Of a stretch of DNA of 64,000 nucleotides, positions 1 to 11,390 are shown piece after piece. The notes under the pieces were generated by a model, which ran no database searches, was not told where the DNA came from, and was given only the letters and a program-made list of their open reading frames with translations. The position numbers were made by a program, and so were the translations under genes. Source of the DNA: Trematomus loennbergii (Eukaryota; Chordata; Actinopteri; Perciformes; Nototheniidae). The stretch lies in the NCBI GenBank assembly GCA_012861695.1, contig JAAOOA010000201.1, positions 387,501 to 451,500 of the forward strand, read 5' to 3'. Positions within the stretch are counted from its first letter, which is position 1; every line of letters begins with the position of its first letter.

Positions 1-660
1 CACACCAAGTACTTTGCAGTATTTAGTGCCGGCACTCAGAGCCCCGGCACTTATTACCCCAGGGCATTTAGTACAGATCGCGTTCACACCGGAGTACTTT
101 TCCCTGAGGGAAGATTACGCAAATGAGCCGCTGACGTCACTTCTTCTTCTTCTTCTTCTGCTTTGGGTTTACTGGCAGGCAGCAAACAACTTCACGGCGT
201 ATACTGCCACCCGGAGTCCCCGGCCGGAAGTCCCCGGAGTTGGGGACTGGCTTCAGTAGAAGCTGCTGGGACTCCCAGCAGCTTCTACTGAAGCCTTCAG
301 AGTAAATCGCCAGAACGCCGACACCTCCTCATCTCCACCGCTCCCATGTTTTGTTTTGTGTTGCCATAAGTTAGTCTCTCTGCGTTTGTACACTGGGCTA
401 ATGCTAATGCTAATAATGCTAATGCCAGGATAATAAAATGGCGGCTCTACAAAACATTTCAGAGTTGTACGGGCGTGGTTTGCAATTCGCCCAGCCAATC
501 AGAACTGGGGCACTTTTTTCCCCCAGGAAAGTACCATCTCTCAGCAGGCACTAAAAAGGGGGTAAAAGTTCCCGAGATGAAGTGCTCTTTTTGGTGTGAA
601 CGCGACATAAGGGGTACTAACGGAACTAAACGGGAAAAGTACTCCGGTGTGAACGCGGCT
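1..660 (-). mobile_element. Foldback/MITE-like element F, copy 1 (left end cut by window)
   Basis: This stretch is the reverse complement of blocks at 25507-26155 and 22537-23115. Shared signatures are ends of the type TTCACACCGGAGTACTTTT, a TA-rich block with repeated 'gctaatgctaat', and a central hairpin. The hairpin at 249-295 has perfect 23-bp arms (GGCTTCAGTAGAAGCTGC and onward) around a single base. No transposase is encoded, and short open frames here are not conserved between copies. I did not find a clean target duplication, so the superfamily is left open. Confidence 0.7.
249..295. repeat. Perfect 23-bp-arm palindrome inside element F
   Basis: Arms 249-271 and 273-295 are exact reverse complements separated by one base. 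The same hairpin recurs in the other F copies near 22920 and 25870, each with one or two changes. It belongs to the element rather than to this locus. Confidence 0.85.
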
Positions 661-664
661 ATTG

Positions 665-1817
665 GTGCTCTAGGAGGAGATTCAGGTGATAAGGTGGGGG
701 GGGTTACCTTGGTTGGTGATTGGCTAATGGTTACACAAGACAAAACATCGTTATGACATCATAAAGTGGCCAAATCTGATCAGCTCATTTTCAGACAGGT
801 TTTTATATAATGGATCAGGACAAAAGAAGGGAATCTTTGTTCCTGAAACTTTCAGAGTCTCTTTAAACAGAGGGGACACATGTTGATGTAGAAGAGACAT
901 GAAGAAGAGGGGACACATGTTGATGTAGAAGAGACATGAAGAAGAGGGGACACATGTTGATGTAAAGAGACATGAAGAAGAGGGGACACATGTTGATGTA
1001 GAAGAGACATGAAGAAGAGGGGACACATGTTGATGTAGAAGACACATGAAGAAGAGGGGACACATGTTGATGAAGAAGAGACATGAAGAAGAGGGGACAC
1101 ATGTTGATGAAGAAGAGACATGAAGAAGAGGGGACACATGTTGATGTAGAAGAGACATGAAGAAGAGGGGACACATGTTGATGTAGAAGAGACATGAAGA
1201 AGAGGGGACACATGTTGATGTAGAAGACACATGAAGAAGAGGGGACACATGTTGATGAAGAAGAGACATGAAGAAGAGGGGACACATGTTGATGAAGAAG
1301 AGACATGAAGAAGAGGGGACACATGTTGATGAGAAGAGACATGAAGAAGAGGGGACACATGTTGATGAAGAAGAGACATGAAGAAGAGGGGACACATGTT
1401 GATGAAGAAGAGACATGAAGAAGAGGGGACACATGTTGATGAAGAAGAGACATGAAGAAGAGGGACACATGTTGATGAAGAAGAGACATGAAGAAGAGGG
1501 GACACATGTTGATGTAGAAGAGACATGAAGAAGAGGGGACACATGTTGATGTAAAGAGACATGAAGAAGAGGGGACACATGTTGATGTAGAAGAGACATG
1601 AAGAGAGACATGAGAAGAGGGGACACATGTTGATGTAGAAGAGACATGAAGAAGAGGGGACACAAGTTGATGTAGAAGAGACATGAAGAAGAGGGGACAC
1701 ATGTTGATGTAGAAGAGACATGAAGAAGAGGGGACACATGTTGATGTAGAAGAGACATGAAGAAGAGGGGACACATGTTGATGTAGAAAAGACTTGAAAA
1801 GACATAATAGGTGACCT
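665..1817 (-). mobile_element. TTAA-flanked MITE family A, copy with internal minisatellite
   Basis: The right end reads GCATAATAGGTGACCT-type sequence followed by TTAA (1818-1821), as in the complete copy at 15595-16087. The left part shares 'ttggtgattggctaatggtt' and 'tgatcagctcattttcag' with that copy. The left terminus is lost where it meets element F. The interior is swollen by a 37-bp tandem array (separate entry). Only 24 bp separate its end from the splice donor of chd-type exon 3, so it sits at the very start of that intron. Confidence 0.75.
871..1797. repeat. 37-bp minisatellite, about 25 copies
   Basis: The unit begins GGGGACACATGTTGATGTAG and continues with an AAGAGACATGAAGAAGA-type stretch. 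Because 37 is not a multiple of three and the unit has no stop on the minus strand, three overlapping long minus-strand frames run through it, rich in HQHVSPLLHVSS-like words. These are not proteins. Unmodified MITE-A copies (15595-16087, 19080-19318) carry this unit once, so the array grew inside a MITE. Confidence 0.95.
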
Positions 1818-1845
1818 TTAACTGATCACAAGTCTGAGTATTTAC

Positions 1846-4800
1846 CAGACAATCCTCCTCATCATCCTCGTCCTCCTCTGGTTCTGGATCTTTGCGTTTG
1901 CTCTTGGAGCTGGAGAGCCTCCTTTCTCTGATGATGCTCCTCCTCCTCCTCCTCCTCCTTTCTTCTTCTCTTTGGCCGAGCTGGAGCGCCTTTTTTCTTC
2001 TTTCCTGGAGCGTATCACTCCCTTCACTCTCTGACCGAACACCTGCCTCTCCTGCATCTCTCTCTGCAGCTTCCACTCCCATCCGGGGCTCTGGGGAGCT
2101 GACGGGCAACTCCTGCAACACAGAGAGACGCTATGCAAATTAGACAAAGACAGTGGTGCTTATATACCTTTCTATATTTAGAAATTTGAATTAAAGTCAA
2201 GTGCCATCCTTTTAACTTCTAGTGATAATTATGCCACTAGATTGGGATGTGGAAATCTGAATGGATTTTCAATTAGTTGACAAGCATTTTCTAAAAATAT
2301 ATACGATTTTTGTAATCATTGTTCATTTAAAACGTTTACTAAAATAGAAGCTTCTAATTTTTCTTTTAAAAAGTCTCATAACGATTAATTGATTATCAAA
2401 TAATTCATTTAATTGACAAAATGCTGCAGACCTTTATCATATCCCTGTAAACTGAGTAATGTTGGGTTTGAACTGTGTGGATGTGGAATCTGACATATTA
2501 TACAAGGCGACGGTTCGTTAACCGTCGGATGCCCTGCCTCTCTGGAACACATCTCCACCTCCCGCTGCCTCAGCAGAGCAAATAAAATAATAAAGCACAG
2601 CTCTCACCCAGGTCACAGACTGTTCTCTCTCCTGCCTTCTGGGAGGAGATACAGGAGCTTCAAATCACAACAGTTTCTACCCCTGGGCCGCCAGGCTGCT
2701 CAACCACCACACTTAATGCAATAACCGTAACCATCTTCACACATTTACACATTTTAAATGCACTTTAAAAATTAAAAATTATTTTTATATCAACATTTTT
2801 AACTATCTATTCCCCCCTATGATTGTTTATGTTGTCTGTCCTACTGCCGTGTTTTTAATGTCATGTATGTTATTGTCCTACTGCCGTGTTTTTTATGTTA
2901 TGTATTAGGGATGCTCCGATCTGCCGATACTCACTCTCTACCGATCGATCGGTGCTCTCTAAACATGCTGATCGCGAGAGCCGATCGCATGACGTAAAAT
3001 ACATGACACTTTTCTCTGTGCGCGCAAAACAAGCTCGCCAAAATGGCTTCACTGGTCTGGCATATTTTAAGGTGTCCGAAAAAGACAGTAAAATAGCGGT
3101 ATGCAACGTGTGTGAAGCAGAAATCCTGCAGCTCCACCTGCTGTGACGGACCGGTGAGCGAAACACACACACTAAGAGTTAGACCTAACACACTTAGCTA
3201 TTTTATCTACCTCTGGAACAAGCTAAACTATTATAAATATATTTATTCTTCACTGTCGGGTCACTCATTACTGGATCAGTGAGCTGCATGAGATACTGAC
3301 GGGCTGTCAGGAGAGAGAGGGGGAGAGAGGAAAAGAGAGCGCTTCCGCTCATTTCTCCCGTGTTATTATCCAAAGTTAATGTAAACTTCAATAATGTACT
3401 TCATTTTAATGTAATAATTAAGTTGATTGTTGTTTGTGAAGCCATTTAGGCCCCGCCCACTCGATCGGATCGGCGATCGGCCGATACTGATTCCGACGAT
3501 CGGCCCCAAAATTGGCGATCGGAGCATCCCTATTATGTATGTTATTGTCCTACTGCCGTGTTTTTATATGTCATGTATGTTATTGTCCTACTGCCGTGTT
3601 TTTTTATGTATGCTTTAACTTTAAATAGCTTCAGGTATTTAATCTATAATCCCATTTAATGGTTAATTGAGAAAATAATCAGTGGTAATGAACACAAAAA
3701 ATGTATACATACATACAAGTATTTTGCTTTTTTGCAAAAACAATCACTTTGTGCATGTCCAGGTAGATTTGGCTCCCTTGTGGTTGTTTTCAGTGTGCAC
3801 CCCCAGATGTTACCCCGAGAGGCCAGTTGACAGAAACGTTTACTACGTCTAACTGGCAAAATATCAAAAAATGGGGTTCCCATAACTGCATGCATAAATA
3901 AGAAATCTGTGAAATGCAGATAAGGTGGTAAGACAGGGAACATTAAGTTCTTCATCTTCATTTCTTCTGAACAATCAGAATCAGAAACAGGTTTATTACC
4001 AGGTAGGTTAATGAGGAATTTTACTTGATGTCGTGGTGCATACATAAAATAAACAAGGATTAAAAACAATGGTGGAAGTTTCCCCCGAGACAACGTGGGG
4101 CACACGCAGTATTTACATTGTTACTCTACCTATTGTTCTATAAAGTGAAGATTTGTGTATCTACTTTTGATACATGCTCTGATAGAGAGAGAGATAACGT
4201 GGGGCACAACTGCACATCTGTCCAAAGTACCTCCTAGGTGCTGCTTGCATTTAATATAAAACATAACCCTTCACGATCAGAATCAGGAGATCTGTATTGG
4301 TCCCACAAAAGGGGAAATCTACATTGTTACAGCAAAAGTTAAGAGCCAAAAATAGCTTAATGTAGCCAGAAATAGCTTATATTACACAATTTACAAAATA
4401 CACATCCAGTACCAGCACAAATATTAAATGACGTGACTGTCACCTACTTTTTCCAGATACTCTTAAGCCCTTGAAAACAATATAATAAATATTTGTACAC
4501 AATGTTGGAGTGTACAGTACCACCTAGTACAGCCATATTTAACATTTTCCATTAAAACGTTGTAACACTGACCTCTCTGACCGGCCTCTGCCTCTTGCTG
4601 CTCCTGCTGCTCTTCTTCCCTTTCTTCTTCTTCTTGGACTTTGGGATCTCCTCTACATCAGACACAGCATCCTCCTGCTCCTCCTCACCTGTGTGTGTGG
4701 GTGTGTGTGTGTCAGATCAGAATCAGAATCCTTTATTAGTCCCACAGAGGGGAATATACATTGTTACAGCAGAAAAGAGCCAAAGACAGCTTAATGTTAC

Positions 4801-5326
4801 CTCAGAAGCATGCATACAAAGTATTAAAGATACAAAAAGTATAATAATAATGTGTGTGTGGAGGAGGACACCTGTCATTATTGAGAAAGAGAAAAGCACG
4901 CGGACAGAAGCCCTGCTGCAGGCCACGGGGAACAAACACACACACACACTGACGACACGCGCACGGGCACGAGCTCTCAAATACCCGTGCACGCACCCAC
5001 ACACTCATAACGCCACAAACAGAACAGGTTGAAACTTGTATTTCCTGTGGTTTTAAAACTTTGACAGCTCACACTCGACCTCTAACACACACATTGGAGT
5101 TTTACAGAGGAGTTACAATAATAAAACTATTAACATTTGCTTTACAAGTTGGGCTAACTAGAGCTAATGGCGAGTGGCGGACTGGCTAGCTTAAGCTAAC
5201 GTTAGCTTTGAGTCAGAGATGGACCTTCTTCTTCTTCTCTTTTGGATATAAAAGCAGCTCACCGTGGAGAAGTGAGGACTCCTCGGCGGCTCCGAAGTCT
5301 TCCCTCTCATCCTCGCTGCCCGACAT
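1846..5326 (-). CDS. chd4: CHD3/4/5 (Mi-2) family chromatin remodeller, first three coding exons
   Basis: Three exons with good splice sites read out of the left edge of the window. Exon 1 is 5263-5326 (starts MSGSEDEREDFG, donor GTGAGC). Exon 2 is 4573-4688 (acidic, then a lysine run SKKKKKGKK). Exon 3 is 1846-2112 (SPEPRMG..., SESEGSD, SSSKSKRKDPEPEEDEDDEE). Phases join cleanly: 64 + 116 nt gives 60 codons and exon 3 adds 89. The acidic/SEGSD/poly-basic order is the disordered N terminus of the Mi-2 ATPases of the NuRD complex; PHD, chromo and helicase parts would lie to the left. In the middle of exon 3 another frame (RRSSSAKEKKK) looks more family-like than the joined frame, so two compensating indels are possible. 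The paralogue (chd4 versus chd3/5) is inferred from composition and the MSGSED start, not proven. Confidence 0.6.
2490..2905 (+). mobile_element. 3' fragment of an L2/CR1-like LINE plus tail
   Basis: The translated stretch near 2610-2720 resembles the C terminus of fish non-LTR reverse transcriptases (LPSGRR-like word, then the 'RQAAQPP' region with stops and shifts). It runs into an AT-rich tail and a short minisatellite. It is a dead 5'-truncated copy. Confidence 0.55.
2825..3610. repeat. Short minisatellite (about four units) interrupted by a hAT element
   Basis: Units share 'tgtcctactgccgtgttt' followed by 'atgtatgttat'. Two lie left of the hAT element at 2906-3532 and two lie right of it. 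The hAT target duplication is made of this repeat. Confidence 0.75.
2906..3532. mobile_element. Non-autonomous hAT element with 8-bp target duplication and BED-finger remnant
   Basis: Termini are TAGGGATGCTCCGATC and its inverse. Flanking 8-bp duplications TTATGTAT lie at 2898-2905 and 3533-3540. Near 3055-3120 the plus strand encodes a remnant (VSEKDSKIAVCNVCEAEI) resembling the CxxC start of a BED-type zinc finger, the DNA-binding domain of hAT transposases. No catalytic domain remains in 627 bp, so movement would need an outside transposase. TIRs plus the 8-bp duplication make the superfamily call firm. Confidence 0.88.
3611..4572. other. Intron 2 of the chd-type gene, repeat remnants only
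   Basis: No coding potential is visible. Around 4270-4400 lies a LINE-tail-like sequence (gatctgtattggtcccaca; cattgttacagcaaaa). A similar tail appears at 4713-4850 in the neighbouring intron. The 149-codon minus-strand frame at 3656-4105 has no recognisable motif and is unlikely to be a gene. Confidence 0.55.
4713..4860 (-). mobile_element. LINE-tail-like fragment in intron 1 of the chd-type gene
   Basis: The stretch containing 'atcctttattagtcccacag' and 'cattgttacagcagaaaag' is a common fish 3'-end repeat. It matches the degraded copy near 4290-4350 in this window. Confidence 0.55.
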
Positions 5327-5480
5327 GTTGTGCAGCGATTTAATTTCACGTCTTGCTGGTCGGATTAATCCCTCCTAAACCTTGCTCCTCGGTCGGCGAG
5401 GGAGGAGGGAAAATGACGTGGGACCGCCGAACCGGGGGTGTCCGGGCAGAAGGGAGGGGGCTGTGGGTGCTGTGAAATAA
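5327..5480 (-). promoter_or_regulatory. 5' leader and GC-rich promoter of the chd-type gene
   Basis: Upstream of the ATG at 5326 (minus strand) the DNA becomes CpG-rich (cgtcggcgagg, gaccgccgaaccg) against an AT-rich background. No TATA box is placed correctly on this strand. The GC-rich character and position suggest a CpG-type promoter; the exact start site cannot be set from sequence. Confidence 0.4.
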
Positions 5481-6033
5481 ATAATGAATAAATAAAAAAT
5501 GCATTGGTTGCTAATCCCATTCCTTTTCTCTCATATCTGATTACTCACAACGCGTGTGATTGACCACCTGCAAAATAAGTTGTCTATGCTTTGACATGTG
5601 CAGATATTAGGGTATCTCTCTCTGCACAGGAGTGAGTGAAGTTCAACTGGCATTATTCTCAAGTAAGCAAATTCGCCCTGTCGAGTTATAAAGGAAAGTT
5701 AAAGCATTGCAAAGCTCAGAAACTTACTGTAGGCTATAGTGTGTGTAGTCCCGGGTCGAGGTGTGCTCTCTCTCTGTCTCGGTGCAGGAATCAATAGGTT
5801 GTTTGTGTTGTCATTTACAGCTCACCATTTAAGCCCCGGATGTAGAAATAATCAAATATTACAGATACAAATAAAGAGCCGTCAATGACCCAGAACACGT
5901 TGCTCTTCTCTCCCCCAGCCTCACAGGCACAGCTTAGCTAACATCCTCACTAACACACAAAGGGGACTCACATCCCATAATAATCCCCCCCCCCTCCCAC
6001 ACTCACAGGACTCTGCATAGTTACCTCGCAACG

Positions 6034-6392
6034 GACAGACCATAATACTCAGCCTACTGCCCCCACCCCCCACCCTCCTCTCCACCACGCGCACGTACGC
6101 ACGTATGCCTACACTGCTGCACATGCATGCACGAGGCACATTGCATGCAAGCACTCCTTCCCCTTTTCCTATGACTAGTCCCAGCCCCCTTAGCAACCCC
6201 GTTGTCATGGTGACACCCCCCCTCCCTCCTTCCCTGCCCACCTCGACAGACCATAATACTCAAGCAGTACCAGCATGCATCCCATAATATGCAACTCCAA
6301 AAAATACATGAAAAAAAAAAAAAAAAACACACACATCAGTCACATGGTCTCCAGGGGAGCTCAAGTCCACCGGTGACAGACCATAATACTCA
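6034..6392 (+). repeat. Three dispersed copies of an 18-bp motif
   Basis: GACAGACCATAATACTCA occurs exactly at 6034-6051, 6245-6262 and 6375-6392, with unrelated C-rich DNA between. Looser relatives (CCATAATAT) occur near 9936 and 10049. Exact conservation in otherwise diverged sequence suggests a recent local process or a constrained motif. Confidence 0.7.
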
Positions 6393-6684
6393 CTGAGCAT
6401 CCACCTGGGAGTGCCAAGAAGTCAAAGAGCTTCACTTTGGTTGCTCCAAAACACAGGAAGCCTGCAGGGAGCAGAACTGGATCAAATACTTTGATGATGC
6501 CTTCAATGCTTCTCGAGGCCTTCTGTAACTGATGTTATTACAAACTGAACCACATCATGAGGATTTCACTTTATCGACAAGTCCTTTGAATGCACCGCAG
6601 GCCAACAGGTGTGAGAGTTCAGCAGAGAAATGACTGGCAGGTGTACATCAAGTATCTGGATGTACTGTGCAGGTCAATGGGGAG

Positions 6685-7410
6685 GACATTCATTCATAAA
6701 ACACACAAAATGCTGCATTCAAATTCAGTTTGATGTAAAGAGGATTTGAGGAGTTGCTGCACATTGGAGGCACTTTGAAAAAGCAAATATGAATGTATGA
6801 GTTTTAATCAGAATGAGAAATCCTTTATTTGTCCAACAGCGGGGTAACTTCCAGCATAACAACAAAGAGATGAGACTAACACATTCAATAAAGAGGCTAA
6901 AACACACCTTAATCAAATATGGTTTACATAATACCAGTATATTGAGGTGCTGTGGTGGGATGCACATCAAAGGTGAGTTAATCCATTCATAAAACACACA
7001 AAATGCTGCATTCAAATTCAGTTTGTAAAAGATTTGAGGTGGTGCACATTTGAGGCACACTACATTAAATATGACTGTGCAATAAATGGGCTTTATTTCA
7101 TAATCCCAGTATCTTAATCTGCAAATGGTGAGTAAATTCATTCATAAAACCACAAAAACATGTTGCCTTCAAGTTCAGTTTGTTTGAATAAGATTTGAGA
7201 TGCTGCACATTGGAGACATATTAAATAAAGGCAAACACACTCGTAAAATAAAATAAAATATGTGTGTGGGTCCAGAAGACAGATGGCAGACAGGTTTACA
7301 ATTTACCAGCACCCTGATCTGCTGTGGGGGTCGAATGCAGGTCAAGGTGAGTAAATTCATCCATAAAACACACAAAATGTTGCCTTCAAGTTCAGTATGC
7401 ATGAATAGGA
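6685..7410 (+). repeat. Degenerate tandem repeat, four irregular units
   Basis: The block 'attcataaaacacacaaaat' followed by 'gctgcattcaaattcagttt' recurs near 6690, 6980, 7137 and 7358. Each is followed by 'gatttgag' and 'tgctgcacattgga' variants. Spacing is uneven (roughly 155-285 bp) and units differ by indels, so this is an old array. Confidence 0.7.
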
Positions 7411-7424
7411 TGAGATGTTACATT

Positions 7425-7595
7425 AATTCTTGCACTATTTCTATTCTATTTGATTTGTATTTACTTGCACTATTTTATCTGTTTTATTGTGTTGCACTGT
7501 TGGAGGAGCCTGTGACCTAATATTTTCGTTCACATTTCTACACTGTAGCTATGTACAAATGACAAGAAAAGCCTTGAATCTTGAATCAAGGCACA
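7425..7595 (+). mobile_element. L2-like LINE 3' tail
   Basis: Ends 'gacaagaaaagccttgaatc' followed by repeats of 'ttgaatc', a typical L2/Maui-type fish LINE terminus. Only the untranslated end remains. Confidence 0.6.
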
Positions 7596-10424
7596 CCACA
7601 TCAACTACAGATGGAAATTATACTGTAATACAATAAATCAACAAATAAATCATCCGTTACAGGCCTGCTGGAGCTGCACATTTCTCTGCTAAAATCTGGT
7701 GCTGCAGCAAATTGTATCATGCACTCAATTTGTATTTAATTGTTCTCTTTGTCAAAGTACCTAATAAGGGGATTATTCCTTATACACTGCAAGAGTATAC
7801 AGCACTGGTACAAGGACAGAGGTTGTCATATGTAAATATTCTAAATCCTCCAGAGGCAAATGTGTGATTAGTGATACAATTGTCACGTCTTGACTTTGTA
7901 CAATCTTTTAAAACTTTAAAAAAGAAATAAAAGTGGTCGTTGTTTGGTTATGTTTGGCCCAACAGGGTGTGTTTTGTTAAATGCTATCAAAGTAATAGAG
8001 AGGAATGTGCAACAAGTCAAAATAGGAGCGCAGGGGGAGCACTTCAAGGTAACAAATTAGTTAAATCTCTAAATACGGACTTAATGATACACAATGTCAC
8101 ACTCATTTGACTCTGAATTGCACGTCTTAATCGTGTGTGTAGTAATAACAGCTAGACTGCACCACGTCTGTCTCTCTGACCGAGAAGACGGTGATCTGAC
8201 TGTGAATGTACGAAAGTTATACATAGACCAACAGGTGTGCAGGAGTTACAGCGCCTGTGCTTCATAGCAGTTTCTTGATCTGAGGTTATGTGTGTGTTTA
8301 ATGTGCTAAAATAATTCCTGAAAACACAGAAACTGATGGTTCTGTTTGGACAGGAAATAAGACTGCATATCTCAGACTCATCCAAGCAATAACATAACGC
8401 TTAAAAGTTGGGGTTTTTCACCAGAAATCGCCTCTCAATATTCTTGGCATTTTGGCCCATTATCAACTGGCAAAAATATATATAAACATACTGTCCAAAA
8501 TCAAATACATTCACTAAAACACGCCTGCTGCAGCTGCACATTTCTCCATTTGTTTTTTGTGCTGCTTGACTTCTGAAATATTAATAATGAAAATAACGTT
8601 TTTAGCTTGCAAGGTTTGCTTTGATACCAGAATTTTATAGTGAAAACACTTGAATGTTCAACAAGTCCTATTTCAATTGTTTGAACTCGAACAAAAGCTT
8701 ATACAGAGTACTTGAAGGCCACGCGAGAGTCTAATCACGCTGCATACAGACTTACTGACACACTGTGAGGGGCATTCAGACATTAAGATCTCTAATTGCA
8801 ACCCCTTAATCACAAAATCTGTATTTGGCATGAACAATAAACGTGAAAGTTAAGCTAATATGTTCCTTTGACTCCTACCAGACAAAGTCCTACAAAAACA
8901 AATCTGTAAATCAGGTATTAAACCTATATCTTTCCTTTCCCTTAAGCAGTTTCAAGTAGTTAAAAGCTCTCACTGTCTATCATTGACACATATTATACTT
9001 TATGATTGATACTCAAAGGGTCTCTTGTGCATCATTTAAAAAACTCTTCAATTCAGTTTGGTAACTCTGCTAGACATACACATGAGAAAATCTCTGTTTG
9101 CTGTATCCGTCTGCTTCAAAACAACTGAGTGCTCTTAACCCCCTGATATTGTGGGATACTTTTAATATTGACCCATGGCAGATTTATCTATCTATTATTC
9201 TGTATCTATTGAAACTGTATAGGCCGCAATGGAGTGCTTTTAGCTGGGATGAACTCAATAGATTGGTTATTTTAAAAACTACAAATGTAAACAGGAACAG
9301 AAACAGATTGATTGACAAAGTTGTGAACAATTGGAATGATGGGGAAAAGCCCGATTTTCAAATAGCCAAAAACTATACCTCTGAGGTCTGGAAGAAGATG
9401 CATATGACCTTTCAATTCAGATAATGTATTTTACAGTAGCAACATTATTATTCATATCTTCACAGTTAAAGAGGGACTTCTAGTTCTGTACTTCGCTCCC
9501 TGGAGGCCAGAAATTCGAGCATGAAAACTCAACATTTTATACATAAACTGCATTCATCTGGGTCTTTACTCATTCATATAGCAAAGATTTCTAGATTGTA
9601 TTTCCTGCACAGCGGCTTCAGTAGATATGCTAAGAGAGGAGGGGCAGGAAACCGTCCAAATATGAGCCCAGAGGCCTTCCACTGCTTCTTTTACAACTAT
9701 GGCCGCTCTGCAATATTCCCACTGTACGGTGCATACAGATCGCATAGCAACAAAGGCTATGTCTGGCCGTTGTCTGTTACTATCGCTTGAATGCCCCTCA
9801 CATGTATGCACGTGCATGTACACTCACATGCATCGCCGTCACCAACACCTCCTCCTACTCCCTCTATCCCATATGCACTGCCATTTTTCCACCTCACACA
9901 CCCTCCTCCAGCCCCCCAACACCACCACCATCATTCCATAATATTCATGGGTCGTCCATTCCCTCTGCCCCCTCCCCCCATGTGCACACAGCTCACCGCG
10001 CACTCTGCCACCCCCACTTCCCTGCCTGACAACACCACCGCCCGCCATCCCATAATATACATGTACACGCACCACACACACACACCCATACACAGCAGTG
10101 CGTGCAGCTCTTTGTTGGCAGAGATGCCTGAGCAATGTGAGCGTTCTCATGCACATGCATTCATGTTTTTCTGCCTGCTGCCGATTATTTCATCCGCACT
10201 GCTGAGGCAGGTCGCCCTCAACTGCAGAGAAGTAACGAAGCGAAGGGAGGTGACAGTAAAAGGTGGCGGGTCACATTGCTGTCTCATAATGACCTCGGCG
10301 GAAATAGGTTAATGAGTCACTCTGAGGCTCTGAGGCCCATCATCCATCCCAGCGTGCAGAGGTCAGTGTGGAGTCACCCCACCTCACTGTAGACTCTCCC
10401 AAAGTCTGCTGCTGCCTCCCCTGT

Positions 10425-10690
10425 ATATCAATCAATCAATGTTATTTATATAGCCCAATATCACACATGTCTCAGTGGACTTCACAGTTTGCACAGAATA
10501 TCAATATGACACCCTCTGTCCTTGGACCCTCACATCGTACAAGGAAAAACTTCCAAAGACACCACACAGTTTAATGGGGAAAAATGTAAGAAACCTTGAG
10601 GAGAGCAACAGAGGAGGGATCCCTCTCCCAGGACGGATAGACGTGCAATAGATGCTGTGTGTAAATTGAAAAGATAATACATTTACAACA
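10425..10690 (+). mobile_element. Common fish interspersed repeat (tail with 'tatagcccaatatcac')
   Basis: The stretch contains 'tttatatagcccaatatcac', 'ctctgtccttgga', 'aggaaaaacttcc', 'agagcaacagaggaggga' and 'ctcccaggacgg', a signature familiar from many teleost genomes. A complementary fragment of the same terminus lies at 15430-15475. Confidence 0.6.
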
Positions 10691-11208
10691 TAGGTATAGT
10701 CCAAATGCATGTGTCTATAATAAGAAGATGAATCCAGGTGGATGTCAACAATCCTGTGGGAGCCATCAGAGAGATAGAGAGTCTGCTGCTGCCTCCCCTG
10801 TTTAGAGAGAGTCTGCTGCTGCCTGCCCCTGTACAGAGTGAACACAAGTCATCTCCATGTGTATGTCACGCTGACGCTTTAACAAGCATCTCTTTAGGCT
10901 CTGCAACCTGGCTACAGTCAATCAGTACAGGACCGTTTCAGCATGATACAATGTCCACAAAATGGGGGAAAGATAAAGATAAAAAAAAAAGAGGGCAAGT
11001 TATTTACGAGAGAGGGGTGAAGGGATGAGCATAACAGAGGCGCCGGACATGACACTGGCCAGCCCATCCATGGCGTTGCTGGGGGAGATGGCGGAAGACG
11101 TCACTTGGAGAAACAGGGGACACAAAGGAGGGAATACGACATGAGGAGGACAAAAAAAGGAGGGAAGGGGGCCTACAAGAAACCTGTCTTTGCAGATATA
11201 GACACAGG

Positions 11209-11390
<182 letters not shown>

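Noticed and set aside
871..1797. Possible CRISPR-like array
   Set aside because: Units are contiguous with no unique spacers, and the DNA is clearly from a vertebrate; it is a minisatellite.
751..2121. 456-codon minus-strand open frame and overlapping 300-codon frames
   Set aside because: A chance fusion of chd-type exon 3 with the 37-bp minisatellite; the repeat is open in all three frames with a period not divisible by three.
9098..9424. 108-codon plus-strand frame, tryptophan-rich
   Set aside because: Protein-like composition but no family, splice sites or repeat evidence; kept only as a remark in the intergenic entry.
9791..10312. 173-codon plus-strand frame rich in proline and histidine
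   Set aside because: Low-complexity CA/CT-rich sequence open in several frames.
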